This document shows positions 33,933 to 46,056 of a stretch of DNA of 64,000 bases, one piece after another (position 1 is the stretch's first letter; every line of letters begins with the position of its first letter). The notes under the pieces were generated by a model. It searched no databases. It had not been told where the DNA came from and was given only the letters and a program-made list of their open reading frames with translations. A program made the translations under genes and the position numbers. The DNA lies in NCBI RefSeq assembly GCF_022965805.1, contig NC_133105.1:28676277-28740276 (forward strand). The letters run 5' to 3'. This DNA is from Primulina eburnea. Lineage: Eukaryota > Streptophyta > Magnoliopsida > Lamiales > Gesneriaceae.

Positions 33933-35996
33933 TGTTAGAGTAAGTGTCCGTTGAGCCAAGTGTTGGCCGAGGGTTCATGGTTAAACTCTATGTATAAACA
34001 GTCTTTATTTTAATAATATTTGAATTTATCGTTTTGGCACTTATTTATCTGTATACCCATGCTAGTTGCATAGATAAAGCCCTTGAATATACAAATAATA
34101 GAAAGAATATGAGATGCTCATATGATGAGTATCATGAAACTCGTATTTTCAATACTGTATATTCTAAATGGTTCCTAGTCGATTCAGCCGTCATTAAGAA
34201 GGATATAGGCCGCTCGAGTTAGAGACTAGTATCTGCGATGTGAGTACCATGTTTCATTGGTAGGGGACATTGTGATGTCCGAACATGCAGATAGGTGCTC
34301 CTTGTAGAGAGTGCACTGAACAACCCTCCATAAAAGGACTTTCCAAGTGGTTCTCACTTATCGAGTGGAAAAGTCCTGGTTTATGGTTGTACACCATTAG
34401 TCCTTATGACCCGGGACAACATTGAGACTCTATGTGCTAGAATTACACTTTGACTTGTTTACCAACTCTCATGGGGTCATCAGGTGGCAAGGTTGGGTGT
34501 TCTGTCGAAACATATAGGAGTCGATGCATTGTAGTCGGGGATTCACCGCTTACCTTCGGGTATGGATATCCTATGTGTTTTCATGTATATGTAGTGTGAA
34601 ATCTCTGATCAGAGTATGGTGGTAATTATGAAAGGAGTTTCATAGATTACACCATCGATGCAACTACGGCATGACACATAGTATCGATTCATTGACAACT
34701 CTCGATAAACCAATGGTTGTCGAATCGGTCGGGATATATGAGTTGAAGGGACCGTACTGTACGCTAACCATAATTGAATGGTTCTTGCAGACACTATCAT
34801 TTGATACCTAGGGAATCATGTAAGCGATGCTGCTAGGCGTTTAACATGATTGGTTGGGTATTATCAGACTTAAGTTTTGACGTTCTTGTTATCAAGGAGT
34901 TGATAAGTAAGAATGGAGCAATTGGGGTATGCTCATATAAGGACATGTTGAGTCCGAATCACATGGAGATGTGAACCCACGGCTAGTTGTATCAATGAAC
35001 CATTGAGGGCCACACAAGTACTAGCTTTCTAGATCCCGTTGAGAAGTAAAATAGTTCAATGTGTTGAACGGCTTATAAATGAGTTTATAAGCGTAAAGAA
35101 AAATAGAAGTATGACTTCTATGAGAGAAATGTAATTTTAATTTATGAGTGTGTTCTTAAATTAAAAGTTGGCCAAATAAATAATGTATTTGAAAATTGTT
35201 ATTTTCATAAACATTATTATGGACTACAATAAATTAATTCAAGTGTTGAATTAATTAAACACTAGTGGACCTAGTAGAGTCCAAATATTAAATTAATTCA
35301 AGTGTTGAATTGATAAATCAAATTGAGTCTTGTAGAGCTCAATTTAAATAAATTATTTAACTAGTGGACTTGAGTAAATTCAAGTAATATTTAATTAGTC
35401 TCAAATATGTTTGAGATAATTAAATTTAGTCCATGGATTTTTATTTGTTAAAAATCAAATTAGATATGCATGCATGGGAGATGAAAGGTTAGGGAGACAA
35501 CTTTTGCAACATCCAAGACATGGCATTGGGATGCACCACAACTTTTTACACTACCAAGGCTTGTCTCCATTCCCCCCATTGAAGCATGTGATGGCCGAAA
35601 CTTTGAGCATTATTCTACCAAGTTTTCTCTCAATTTTTCTCTTCAAGTGTTGAGGAAGAAAAATACTTCTCCTTGAAAAATCCTTTTATTTTTCTAGTGC
35701 AAAATAAGAGGGGTTCTAGTTTGCAAGTGGTGGGCCTAATTTGAAGGAAAGAAAGGAGTCCAAGGAAGCTTGTAGATCTTCATTCCATTCAAGAGCCAAG
35801 TTGTTTACAACTTGGTTGGAGCGATCATCAACCTTAAGAGGTTGATAGGTAACTATTTCTAAACACACTATGAATGTCATTTTGGTGTTTTATTGTATTT
35901 CCTACACAAACTCAAGGTGGCCGAAATTTATATGCTAAAATCGAAAATTTTTGTGCTTCCGTTGCGTTTCCGGCCACCGTAACCGATCCCTTTTCA
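33933..35996 (+). mobile_element. Solo LTR, Ty1/copia type
   Basis: 2064 bases from TGTTAGAGTAAGTG to CCGATCCCTTTTCA, flanked by exact GGAAC copies (33928-33932 and 35997-36001), with no internal region. The terminal TGTTAG and the end block GCTTCCGTTGCGTTTCCGG are of the kind seen in plant Ty1/copia LTRs; the superfamily call is from memory, while the solo-LTR call rests on the duplication. No coding potential. Confidence 0.8.
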
Positions 35997-36001
35997 GGAA
36001 C

Positions 36002-36827
36002 GTCCCTAGACATGCTGCCCCAACATCCTTGAATAGTAACCAAAATAGCCTCAAATGGTGCATTCAGACACATGGGGCTTCCAGATTAAATAGAACCACT
36101 TACGACGTATCAATCAACTCAGGGCTTGACTCACACATAAAACACATACCAAAATATTTTCCAAGGCCATAAACCAATCCCAAACCATTACCGAACCTCG
36201 TAACAAGCACAATGAACCATAACAACACAAGCTGCACCAAAGAGTGACTCTATGGAACTTATGCATTCTGCATGACTTCCTATCGATTCCAACTCAAACC
36301 AAGCCCAAAAAAAGCCATAGACTCGACCCTTAGACATCCCTTAAGATTCTGTTTTGACCATTTTGAGCCCATGGCACACGCACAGCCCCTAAACCCCTTA
36401 ACCTGTGAGCTACATGTGCGACCCCCACATAACGCGTGCAATGCCCTCGTCTCCACCAGCTTTGCCATCCAACAAGACCCTAAAAAACCCATACCAGGCT
36501 TACCCCGAGACCATAAGACCCTGCGTAGACTCTAGATATGAGCCCTGGTCCATCCATACATTGAACTTGATGCCTGAAAACCTCGATCACCCTTATGCGC
36601 GTTGTGACTCTCCCTTCGACTCCTACTACAACTGTGGCCTATTGACCCCTCTCGGACCACCTAATGACATCTGAACACAACCCATAATATAGTCATATGT
36701 ATCAGCAAGCCTTTGGATTGGTCCAGAGAAGCCTGCGATCCAAAAATTCAAGGAAACATGGAAGTTCATATGTATTACATAACAAAACAATTTTCGTGGC
36801 ATTCTATCGTTCATATAATCAAACTGT
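36002..36827 (-). repeat. LTR-IV copy 1, continuation
   Basis: Resumes after the solo LTR. It has weak similarity to the later part of LTR-IV copy 2 (an AGAAGCCTGC block near 36732 and 48435). ORFs here are short and have no recognisable domain. The right boundary is approximate. Confidence 0.4.
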
Positions 36828-37193
36828 TGGGTGAAATAATTTTCCCTGCTTGGTAGAGCGACCAAACCGGGATGCCTGAGCTGTTGTTCGGTTCAAAATA
36901 TTTGAGTTGCACCATTACCACTAGCTATAGATTTTGGTAAAGTGGCAAGCGCTTAATCCGACAATTAGTATTAGAGATGAGGTCACAGGTTCGATTTCCA
37001 TTGATTACCAGGTGTGTAATTATTGAGAAGGATATTATCATGGGTGCAATAATTGTCCCTGATTGGTAGAGCGATTGAACCGTGGTACTTGAGATGATGT
37101 TCGATTTAAAAGATTTTAGTCGCACCATTACCACCAGCTATAGCTTTTGGTAAAGCGACAAGCGCTCGGTCCTACAACTGGTATAAGAGCTGA
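36828..37193 (+). repeat. Tandem duplicate of an LTR end plus primer site
   Basis: Two diverged copies (about 36828-36983 and 37041-37193) of a block running from GGGTG(A/C)AATAATT through TTGGTAGAGCGA and CACCATTACCAC to GGTAAAG-GCAAGCGCT. Each ends in a primer-site relic: 36966-36977 (TAGTATTAGAGA, three mismatches) and 37179-37190 (TGGTATAAGAGC, one mismatch), just after a CA-ending motif. They look like the 3' ends of two LTRs of an unassigned retroelement. A GGTTCGATTTCC motif near 36990 resembles a tRNA B box but is one base too long. Confidence 0.5.
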
Positions 37194-38718
37194 CCACCCA
37201 ATGAAGATTTTCATAGAATTTAGTGAAAAATTGAAGCTTTTTGGTCTTCGTGCACCACCAATCACAGTGATCCGACTAACTGTTCTTCCGATCGCACGAC
37301 CCAAGGGCGTGGTGATTTGTGAAAGAGTTGATTCAACTAACTCAGAGCTTGACCCAAAAGGCAAGGGCAAGATGATTGAAGAGCCCAGGCCAACCAATTC
37401 TGTTCAGACTCACATCAATCTTCTCTGAACTGACAACAATGAGTTTGCTGAATCAAAATTGGAGAACTTTGATGAATGGCTCAAATTCCGAACTGCAGTC
37501 TTTGTCAGATGGTTGAAGAAAAAGTTTGTGTTGCAGGATTATATTACTCTGGACACTACCGTGCTAAAGATACGCAAGCATTGGAAAGAAGAGTTTACTT
37601 CTTTAACTTCATGCGGATGAAGAGATTAACAGAAGAAACGGCAAAACTGAAGCAGAACTATAATCCAACTAGTCCAACTGCGTATGCTTACAGGGCTCTA
37701 TTTTAAAAACTCTAATCAGATCTAATTTTTCTCCAAATGAAGATCAAACTATGGGAGATAGATCAATAGTTGTTCATACCAGTTGACTCCCATAGGCCAC
37801 AATCAGCAGCGCAGGCTCAGACAACTGAAGCATTCAAGGAGCCAGTTGCTGAACAATTTTCTGAGCAGGAAGCTAAATCTGTTCCTGAGCTGATTCAGCC
37901 ATCCATTTCTGCTGCACCTTCATTATCTCCACCAGCTAGACAACCTCTATACACAGATGCTGAGTTATCATTGGCCAACGTTGACGAATTAGTCCGATCA
38001 GTTTCAACTAACATCCAGCTGAATTTAAATCTGCTCAACCGACTGAGAAAGATGTAGGCCAAAGCTCAAAACAGAACAACTAGCCTTGAAGGATATTTTA
38101 AAAGAAATTGAAGATGAGATTTAGTTAGTTGCTATTACTGAACAAAAAACTAACACGACCCAGTTACATTCTGAACAAATTGCTGATTTGCAAAAGCCAA
38201 CTGATGTGCCGTCCAGTTTAACTGCTCTTCAGCTCAACACTTCAGTTCTAGACTTTCAGTAGGAAGCAGTTGAAGACTTCATTACTGAGTTGGAACAACA
38301 GGCTGCGATTGAATCAAAAGCCCTGGCAATGGTGACATTCAGCGACAAGGGCAAAGGCAAGGCACCCGAAATATCTGAAGCCTTATCTCCTGAAGTACCC
38401 ATTGATATTGATATCATGATCGAAGGTATTCATTCTAGTCAACACAATTTGACAGCAACAGTCTCTGAAATCAAATCAACTCAGCTGATGCACACGCTCG
38501 GATTTGAATCCATGAAGGAAAATACTATGAAGAGCCTCAAGAAGATTACAAAGGATATCTATTCCTTATTTCTCCTTGTTAATCAGCTGAAGAGAGACAA
38601 ATTGATAGTTCCGGCTATGTTCCAGACTTAGGCCATGCTTGACAACCGAATTGAATTCGTGCACACAGGTTTGTCAAAGCGTATGGAGTTGATGTAGGAA
38701 CAAATGATGAACTGTTGG
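37194..38718 (+). pseudogene. Decayed, unrecognised coding region after the primer-site relic
   Basis: I do not recognise this protein. Long readable stretches in shifting frames suggest one broken gene: 37201-37425 (MKIFIEFSEKLKLFGLRAPP..), a TGA at 37426-37428, then in the same frame ENFDEWLKFRTAVFVRWLKK..LDTTVLKIRKHWKEEF to a TGA at 37618-37620, a shifted frame to 37706, then 37770-38057 (Q/E/S/P-rich) and 38290-38631 (charged, probably coiled coil, with KGKGKAPE). Composition is polar with few Cys and no zinc knuckle, so it is not a normal Gag. It stops at the LTR-IV terminus 38719. It may be a captured host gene or the gag-like part of an unclassified element. Confidence 0.4.
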
Positions 38719-39177
38719 TGTAACGTACCGTACTTTTTACTATTTAAAGTTTGCGGAAATATTAAAAATTTTCTTAAATACTTCATAAACTTTCAAAATT
38801 TGATAAAACAACTGTTCATCCTCAAAAATAATTGCAACAGAAAAATCTCGAAATAATGTCTGCCAAAAGTATTTGCTTGAACCTCAAACCGTAACATAAA
38901 ATCATAGTATTTAGAAATTTCAAATATCATTAAAACATGGGCGGTCCTCGGGTCTAGCCTCCTGCTCAGTCCAAGCCTACTCCTTGGTCCCCACCCCTTG
39001 TCTTCTAGAAAACAATTTCACCTGCATCGATCAATTCTAGTGAGTCTAAAGACTCAACACGTATAAACTTGTAGTAGCGAATAATACGTAATAAAACCAC
39101 ACGCAACTTTAAAATAGAGCATACATACTTGAAACTTGAACTTGCACTTAAACTTGAACATACATATCTACATAACT
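38719..39177 (-). repeat. LTR-IV copy 2, first part
   Basis: Begins TGTAACGTACCG (complement of an LTR 3' end). Non-coding. Ends in ACT, the target copy of the CACTA element. Confidence 0.5.
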
Positions 39178-39936
39178 CACTACAAGAAAAAATGCTTATG
39201 GTGACATTCATAAATGTCATCATATTCAATATTTAGTGGCATTTAAGTTTTAGTGACACCTCCAACAAATGTCATCTATTCCAATGTCGTCTTAAACTTA
39301 CTGACATTTTTTAATGTCATTATAAGATGTTAATGACAACTTCATACGTGTTACTAATAATTCATATAATGACAATTTTAAATGTCAGGAAAACTCATAT
39401 TTAAATACATTTATAGATGCCTTGTTATTATAGTAACAATGACAAATTTATATGTCAGTTAAAATCATTTATAATGACAACTAAAAGTGTCGTGTATGTT
39501 ATTTATAGTGACAATAACAAATGTGGGAATATTTGGGTTGGATAAATATAGGAGGAGAGAAATTAGATAAAATAAATGTGAGAATAAAAAAACATATTAG
39601 ATTAGTTATCCTGACATTTTTAATTGATGTCATTTTTTATATGGAGGGAGACAATTATTTTCCCTCCTCCAATATTTATCTAACTCAAATATTCTCACAC
39701 TTATTTATAGTGAAATTTTTTAGTTTTTAACGATTTTTTACGATGTGGGAAAAGTAATTGTTTCCCTCCATATAAAAGATGACATCAATTAAAAATGTCA
39801 TGATAACTAATCTAATATGTTTTTTTATTTTACAAATTATTAATTTTTTACAAGTGTCATTATTAAGTATTTGTAACAACATTTAATTAAAAGTGTCTAC
39901 AAAAAAGTGTCACAATAGCCATTTATTGTTGTAGTG
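39178..39936 (+). mobile_element. Small non-autonomous CACTA (En/Spm) transposon
   Basis: 759 bases with termini CACTACAAGAAAA and TTGTTGTAGTG (inverted) and a 3-base duplication ACT (39175-39177 and 39937-39939), the hallmarks of the CACTA superfamily. Subterminal copies of TGACATTTNNAATGTCA-like palindromes occur in both halves. The middle holds two long inverted repeats that interleave: 39523-39555 pairs with 39663-39698, and 39583-39660 pairs with 39751-39830. There is no transposase frame; the 69-codon ORF at 39521-39730 lies across the repeats and is not credible. Confidence 0.85.
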
Positions 39937-39939
39937 ACT

Positions 39940-40064
39940 TAGACGTGCCATAATGTGAAAACTTTTCATAAACATGCTTGCTTACTTGTACCGACTTGAA
40001 CATACATGAACTTTGTTATTTTGCGTAAAGGCATGTTTCAAAGCAAGTGACCCATAACATAAAT
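39940..40064 (-). repeat. LTR-IV copy 2, second part
   Basis: Continues LTR-IV between the CACTA element and element G, ending CCCATAACATAAAT. TAAAT (40060-40064) is the target copy of G. Confidence 0.5.
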
Positions 40065-41403
40065 TGTAGTATCCCGATGCCTAATTTGAGTTAATTATTG
40101 GATTAATTGTATTTCGGTGGGATCGGAAGGACAGAACCGGGTTCGGATCGTCCGAAGTTGGTTCGGATCGTCCGAAGTGGGTTCGGATCGTCCGTTCTGT
40201 TCGGAGTCAGACGAGTCATGTCATGTCAGAGTTCGGATCGTCCGATCAGGGTTCGGATCGTCCGAAGACAGGTGGCTGGACACGTGGAAGACATGCAATG
40301 TTCGGATCGTCCGAAGTGGATCGGATCGTCCGAAGTGTACCGGATCGGAGCGTCCGAAGGGGATCGGATCGTCCGATCGTTGTCTATAAATAGAAGCGCG
40401 AGGCTTCACTTTTCACTCGCCAATTCCGAGAGTTCCAGAGCGTTTTAGTCGTTTCTGATGGGTTTCTAGTCTTTTCCCGAGGTTCGGGCACTAGCGGGGA
40501 GCTATTGGTTTTGTAGCGGAGCTGTGCTCTAGTTGGGGGCTAGCGGCATCAGTAGGCTGACTACGGACGCAGGTATAGTTCTGGGTTCCCTTTGAGATTT
40601 GGGAGTATCTATTAGTCTAGTTAAGGCTTTTAGATGTGGTTTAGTGATATGGTATCACTTGGATTGTAGGCTTGATTCTAGGGCTGATTGCTAGGATCTA
40701 CTGGTTTGAGGTACGAAAGTACTATCCGAGATAGCAGGATTGAGTATGCTTTACTATGTGTTGCATGTTTATATGTTGCATTATTATCTGTCATATGATG
40801 CATGGTTTATTATGCGGCATTTGCATAATCATGTTGAGCCTGATTATCTTTGAGATAGCCTGTTGAGAGGGTGCTCAGCCCTCGTTTGTTGTGGATGGTT
40901 GGACCCCGTTGGCCGACGGTGGTCAGGTCACCGGTATATCCACAGGTTTATTTTGGTATGGGAGCCACCTCCTGGTGCGACGGCGCAGAGTGCTACATAC
41001 CTTGACGTCATTTGTCTGAGCAGTATTTCGATATACCCAGATCCTGGTATCCAGTACATTTTGCATACATGCATGTCATAGTCTTGTATACTCATGCTTT
41101 CGGTACTGAGCGTTTTATGCTCACGTCCTCGGTTTATCTCTGTTTTGGACACCCTATTCGATGGGGCAGGTCTCAGGTTAGACGGTCCAGGAGGGAGTGG
41201 ACAGGGAGCTGGCAGAGGTTGACCTGTAGTTGTTGGTATTTGTTCTTGGTATTTAGTTCGATCTGGTTGTTTAAGTATTTTGTACTTACAGATTCGATTG
41301 GGTTGTATTACTGTTTTTCCGCTGTTTACCTGATTCAGTTTTAAATGTTAATTTTGCATGCTTAAGTTCTGATTAGTAGGTGATTCTGGAACGGGTCACT
41401 ACA
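40065..41403 (+). repeat. 5' LTR of element G
   Basis: 1339 bases, TGTAGTATCCCGATGCC to GGGTCACTACA. Same family as the LTR of E, with clear divergence downstream of the TATA box. Contains the dyad array with TATA, and the stem TGAGCGTTTTATGCTCA (41106-41122). Confidence 0.96.
40142..40392 (+). promoter_or_regulatory. Promoter region of G: dyad array plus TATA box
   Basis: Nine TTCGGATCGTCCGA-type dyads from 40142 to 40379, then TATAAATA at 40385-40392. Spacing of the units differs from E, but number, position and TATA distance are the same. The 3' LTR repeats it at 46134-46384. Confidence 0.7.
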
Positions 41404-41407
41404 TTTA

Positions 41408-41419
41408 TGGTATCAGAGC
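41408..41419 (+). promoter_or_regulatory. Primer binding site of element G
   Basis: TGGTATCAGAGC, initiator-Met type, four bases after the LTR; the leader to 41489 is short. Confidence 0.9.
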
Positions 41420-41489
41420 ATGCATTAAGATTTTGGGATTTAGAACTGTTCTTTTGGGTTTAATCTCTGGTAACTTTTGTAGCTAAGAG

Positions 41490-44400
41490 ATGTCTAGTTT
41501 TGACGACGATGCTAGTAGTCATGGAAGCGTTGGACGCTGGGGAGACCGCGACGATCGGGAACGTCGTCGAGAGCATCGAGAACGTCGTCAACACCGTCGT
41601 GATGAGCCTCGGAGTTTTAGTATGCATCGGTTCTTGCAGATGGGGCCGAAACCTCTTTCGGGCGGTGAGACTCCGGATGTTGCGGAGAACTGGCTTGAGA
41701 GGATGGAGAGCTGCTTCAAGACTTTTCAGTGCTCGGCGGAGCAGCAGATTGATACCCTTGATTTCTTGCTGGAGGGTGGTGCGCGCAAGTGGTGGAGGTC
41801 TACCTCTGCACCGATAGTTCAGAGACAGGGTCGAGTTCTTTGGGCCGATTTCCGAGCCGCTTTCATGTTGCTTTACTTTCCGCCAGCTCTTCTGCAGACC
41901 AAGGCGATTGAGTTAATCAATCTGAAGCAGGGAAGTTTGTCTGTTGATGAGTATCAGCAGAAGTTCTTTGAGTTGCTTCCATATGTTCCGCATGTCAGTG
42001 ACAATGCTAGTGCCAAGTATAACCATTTTCTTCAGGGCCTCAATCAGGAGATTTATGATCGGGTTGTTGTCTGCGATGATCCGACATCGTATGAGGGCCT
42101 TGTAAATCGTTGTCGCCAGGCTGAGGGCAGTTTGTTGAGAGGTCGAGCCATGCAGTCTGCTCGTCCTACTAGTTCTTTGGGTCCCCGCGCCCAAGCATTT
42201 AAGAAGGCTGGATCTACTTCTTCTTCCTCTGGATCTGGAGGAGTTCACCATTTTGGGAAGAAGAGGGGCCCGTGTCAGCACTGCGGGAAGGATCACCCGA
42301 CGGAGCGTTGTCGCAGGGTTGCGGGTGCTTGTTACAAGTGCGGTCAGATGGGCCACATGAAGAGAGATTGTCCACAGACGGGCGGAGGATCAGGATCTGG
42401 TTCTCAGGCTTCAGTTCATCAGAGGCCACAGCAGGGACAGTCTACTCAGGGTTCTAACCTCCGACCGCGTACTCAAGGGCAGGTCTTTGCTCTTAACCAG
42501 GATCAGGCGGCTGAGGAGAACGAGAGAGTTATCGCAGGTGTGTTTTTATTATGTGGATTACCTGCTTACGTTCTCATTGACACTGGTGCATCGCATTCAT
42601 TCATATCTGCGAGGTTTGCTAAGCGTCATGCATTACCCTTCACTCCTTTGGACGTTGTGGTATCTGTTTCCACACCGATGGGTCATTCGGTGTTAGCTAA
42701 ACGTCTAGTTTTGGGTTGTCCTCTAGAGTTTGAGGGTAATATTTTAACTGCTAATTTGATGATTCTTGCGATGGAGGATTTTGATTGCATTTTGGGAATA
42801 GATGTGCTGACTGTGTTTAGAGCTACTGTGGACTGTTATCAGAAGTTTGTGCAGTTTCGTCCAGTTGAGGGCGACAGTTGGTTTTTCTATGGAGAGGGAG
42901 CGCGACCCCCGATGCCTGTGGTTTCTGCTCTGAAAGCCTGTCGTGCTTTAGAATCGGGCGGGGAAGGCTACCTTATCTATGCTATTGATTCGTCCGCAGT
43001 TAGTGTCGGTATCAGTGACATTCCAGTGGTTTGCGATTTTCCGGATGTTTTTCCCGAGGAGATTCCTGGTTTTCCTCCCGTTCGGGAAGTGGATTTCGGC
43101 ATTGATTTAGTGCCAGGCACGGCACCAATCTCTAGGGCTCCTTATCGTTTAGCTCCATCGGAGATGCAAGAATTGAAACAGCAGTTGCAGGATCTTCTTG
43201 ACAAGGGGTACATTCGACCCAGTGTGTCCCCGTGGGGAGCACCAGTTCTTTTTGTCAAAAAGAAGGATGGTTCTATGCGGCTCTGCATAGATTATCGGCA
43301 GTTGAATCGTGCGACGATAAAGAATAAGTATCCGTTGCCACGGATTGATGATTTATTTGATCAACTGCAAGGTACCTCTGTGTATTCCAAGATTGATTTA
43401 AGGTCTGGTTATCATCATCTTCGAGTTCATCAGGGAGATATATCGAAGACTGCATTCAGGACCCGGTATGGGCATTATGAGTTTCTGGTTATGCCTTTTG
43501 GGGTGACGAATGCACCAGTAGTTTTTATGGATCTGATGAATCGGGTTTTTCGGGAATTCTTGGATAAGTTTGTTGTGGTGTTTATAGATGATATCTTAAT
43601 CTATTCGCATGATCAGCAAGAACACGCACAACACTTAAGGATTATTTTACAGACACTTCGCGAGAATCAGTTTTATGCGAAGTTGAGTAAATGTGAGTTT
43701 TGGATTGACAGGGTTGTATTCCTTGGTCATGTCATTTCTAGCGAGGGAGTTTCAGTTGACCCGAGCAAGGTGGAAGCGGTATTGAACTGGTCGCGTCCGA
43801 CGACAGTAGCCGAGATCCGCAGTTTTCTGGGATTGGCTGGGTATTATCGCCGTTTCATTGCCAACTTCTCTCAGATTGCTAAGCCACTCACTCAGCTCAC
43901 TCGGAAAGATGTTTCATTTGAGTGGACATCAGAGTGCGAAGAGAGTTTCTGGGAACTTCGCAGACGTTTGACATCTGCGCCTGTTTTGGCTTTACCGTCT
44001 GGATCTGGTGGTTTCAGTGTTTACACCGATGCCTCTTTGCAGGGACTAGGGTGTGTTCTGATGCAGAATGAGCATGTGATTGCTTATGCGTCGAGACAGT
44101 TAAAGCCTCATGAGGAAAACTATCCTGTTCATGATCTGGAATTAGCAGCGATCGTTTTTGCTTTGAAAATCTGGCGCCATTATCTGTATGGTGAGCGATT
44201 TGAGATCTTCACTGATCATAAGAGTTTGAAGTATCTGTTCACTCAGGCTGAGTTGAACATGCGTCAGCGTCGTTGGATGGATCTACTCAAAGATTACGAT
44301 TGTGAGATCAAGTATCATCCAGGATCTGCGAATCTCACGGCCGATGCTCTTAGCCGCAAGGTGAGGTTATCTGCTCTTCAGACTTGTGCTGTATCTGGGA

Positions 44401-45917
44401 TTATTCAGGATTTCTGTTCGATGGGATTCAATTGTAAGCATCGGAAGGGAACAGAGAGTATCCGTATAGCTACTATTTTGTCCGAGCCAGTTTTGTATTC
44501 TCGGATTAGAGATGCTCAGATGTCTGATTCTAAGGTTCAGAAATTAGCTCGGTTGGCTGATGGAGATAATACTTCTGGATTCCACTATCAGTCCGAGGGT
44601 CTTTTGTGCTTATCTGGTCGTGTTGTTGTACCGGAAGATGACACTTTGAGGGAGGAGATTTTGTCCCAGGCTCATCGTAGCAAGTTGAGTGTTCATCCAG
44701 GGAGCAACAAGATGTATAAGGATTTGAGAACTCGATTTTGGTGGAAAGGTATGAAACGTAATGTTTATCAGTATGTCTCCAAGTGCCTAGTCTGTCAGCA
44801 GGTGAAGGCTGAGTATCGACGACCTGGAGGTTTGTTGCAGAATCTTCCTATTCCAGAGTGGAAGTGGGAGCATATCACGATGGACTTCGTGACTCACTTG
44901 CCTATGTCTGTGGGGAATAGAGATGCTATCTGGGTGGTAGTGGATCGACTTACTAAGTCTGCCCATTTTCTTCCGTATAACAGAGATTTCACTTTCGATC
45001 GGATGGCACGGTTGTACATTCAGGAGATTGTACGGTTTCATGGTGTGCCCGTGAGTATCGTTAGTGACAGAGATCCTCGATTTACGTCTAGATTTTGGGG
45101 CAGCTTTCAGCAAGCTTTGGGCACTACCTTGAGTTTGAGTACTGCTTATCACCCAGAGACTGACGGTCAGTCAGAGAGGACTATTCGTACTCTTGAGGAT
45201 ATGTTGAGATCTTGTGTGATGGATTTCGGGCCAGCTTGGCAGGATCATCTGCCACTGATAGAGTTTGCATACAACAACAGTTTTCATAGGAGTATTGGTA
45301 TGTCTCCGTTTGAAGCATTGTATGGTCGACGTTGTCGTACTCCCCTGTTCTGGGAAGAAGTCGGAGAACGACAGGTCGAGGGTCCAGAATTGATTCAGCA
45401 GGCCATGGACAAAGTTCTTGTGATCAAACAGCGGATTAAGACTGCTCAGGATCGACAAGCAAGTTATGCGAACACCAAGCGCAGACCTCTTCATTTTGAT
45501 GCAGGCGAGAAAGTGTTTCTCAAGGTATCACCTTTTCGGAGGATTCTGAGATTTGGACTCAAGGGTAAGCTATCTCCGAGATTCATTGGTCCTTTTGAGA
45601 TCTTAGAATGTGTGGGAGATTTGGCCTACAGATTAGCTTTGCCACCGTATCTGTCTAGTGTTCACAATGTGTTTCATGTGTCCTTGCTGAGACGATACGT
45701 AGCGGATGAGTCTCATGTTTTGCATCCAACAGAAGTTCAGCTGAATCCGGATTTGTCTTTTGTGGAAAGACCGGTTTCGATCTTAGACCGGAAGGATAAG
45801 GTACTGCGGAATAAGACTATTCCTCTTGTCTTAGTGCAGTGGCAGCGCCGAGGTACTGAAGAAGCTACTTGGGAACTAGAGAGTCGCATGCGGTCAGAGC
45901 ATCCAGAATTGTTCTAG
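41490..45917 (+). CDS. gag-pol polyprotein of element G (1475 aa)
   Basis: Unbroken frame from ATG 41490 ([15 protein letters not shown]). An Arg/His-rich start is followed by capsid ([17 protein letters not shown]), zinc knuckles near residues 260-293 ([27 protein letters not shown]), protease near 360 ([13 protein letters not shown]), RT 590-760 ([14 protein letters not shown] near 697), RNase H 840-955 ([27 protein letters not shown]), integrase zinc finger near 1060 ([17 protein letters not shown]), DDE core ([29 protein letters not shown]) and chromodomain-like tail 1424-1475 (RWW-like [16 protein letters not shown]). All catalytic and zinc residues I could check are present. Gag and pol are one frame with no stop, so processing by its own protease is expected. 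Confidence 0.96.
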   Translation: MSSFDDDASSHGSVGRWGDRDDRERRREHRERRQHRRDEPRSFSMHRFLQMGPKPLSGGETPDVAENWLERMESCFKTFQCSAEQQIDTLDFLLEGGARKWWRSTSAPIVQRQGRVLWADFRAAFMLLYFPPALLQTKAIELINLKQGSLSVDEYQQKFFELLPYVPHVSDNASAKYNHFLQGLNQEIYDRVVVCDDPTSYEGLVNRCRQAEGSLLRGRAMQSARPTSSLGPRAQAFKKAGSTSSSSGSGGVHHFGKKRGPCQHCGKDHPTERCRRVAGACYKCGQMGHMKRDCPQTGGGSGSGSQASVHQRPQQGQSTQGSNLRPRTQGQVFALNQDQAAEENERVIAGVFLLCGLPAYVLIDTGASHSFISARFAKRHALPFTPLDVVVSVSTPMGHSVLAKRLVLGCPLEFEGNILTANLMILAMEDFDCILGIDVLTVFRATVDCYQKFVQFRPVEGDSWFFYGEGARPPMPVVSALKACRALESGGEGYLIYAIDSSAVSVGISDIPVVCDFPDVFPEEIPGFPPVREVDFGIDLVPGTAPISRAPYRLAPSEMQELKQQLQDLLDKGYIRPSVSPWGAPVLFVKKKDGSMRLCIDYRQLNRATIKNKYPLPRIDDLFDQLQGTSVYSKIDLRSGYHHLRVHQGDISKTAFRTRYGHYEFLVMPFGVTNAPVVFMDLMNRVFREFLDKFVVVFIDDILIYSHDQQEHAQHLRIILQTLRENQFYAKLSKCEFWIDRVVFLGHVISSEGVSVDPSKVEAVLNWSRPTTVAEIRSFLGLAGYYRRFIANFSQIAKPLTQLTRKDVSFEWTSECEESFWELRRRLTSAPVLALPSGSGGFSVYTDASLQGLGCVLMQNEHVIAYASRQLKPHEENYPVHDLELAAIVFALKIWRHYLYGERFEIFTDHKSLKYLFTQAELNMRQRRWMDLLKDYDCEIKYHPGSANLTADALSRKVRLSALQTCAVSGIIQDFCSMGFNCKHRKGTESIRIATILSEPVLYSRIRDAQMSDSKVQKLARLADGDNTSGFHYQSEGLLCLSGRVVVPEDDTLREEILSQAHRSKLSVHPGSNKMYKDLRTRFWWKGMKRNVYQYVSKCLVCQQVKAEYRRPGGLLQNLPIPEWKWEHITMDFVTHLPMSVGNRDAIWVVVDRLTKSAHFLPYNRDFTFDRMARLYIQEIVRFHGVPVSIVSDRDPRFTSRFWGSFQQALGTTLSLSTAYHPETDGQSERTIRTLEDMLRSCVMDFGPAWQDHLPLIEFAYNNSFHRSIGMSPFEALYGRRCRTPLFWEEVGERQVEGPELIQQAMDKVLVIKQRIKTAQDRQASYANTKRRPLHFDAGEKVFLKVSPFRRILRFGLKGKLSPRFIGPFEILECVGDLAYRLALPPYLSSVHNVFHVSLLRRYVADESHVLHPTEVQLNPDLSFVERPVSILDRKDKVLRNKTIPLVLVQWQRRGTEEATWELESRMRSEHPELF

Positions 45918-46039
45918 TTGTAGTATTTTCAGTTATGATTGTAATTTCAGTTGTGCTTTCAGTTGTAATTCATTCTTAAGTTGAATGTATTGTTGTTCAG
46001 AATTGTCATTCTTCAGACTCGATTTCGCGGACGAAATCC

Positions 46040-46056
46040 TTTTTAGAGGGGGAGAA
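46040..46056 (+). promoter_or_regulatory. Polypurine tract of element G
   Basis: TTTTTAGAGGGGGAGAA just before the 3' LTR. The 122 bases from the stop are the 3' untranslated region, with TTCGCGGACGAAATCC shared with element B. Confidence 0.85.

Noticed and set aside
36940..37010. tRNA gene or SINE
   Set aside because: A GGTTCGATTTCC motif is present, but there is no cloverleaf and the block is better explained as a duplicated LTR end with a primer-site relic.
41490..45917. Endogenous pararetrovirus or envelope-bearing retrovirus
   Set aside because: LTRs, tRNA-Met primer site, integrase and chromodomain are all present and there is no envelope frame; it is a chromovirus retrotransposon.
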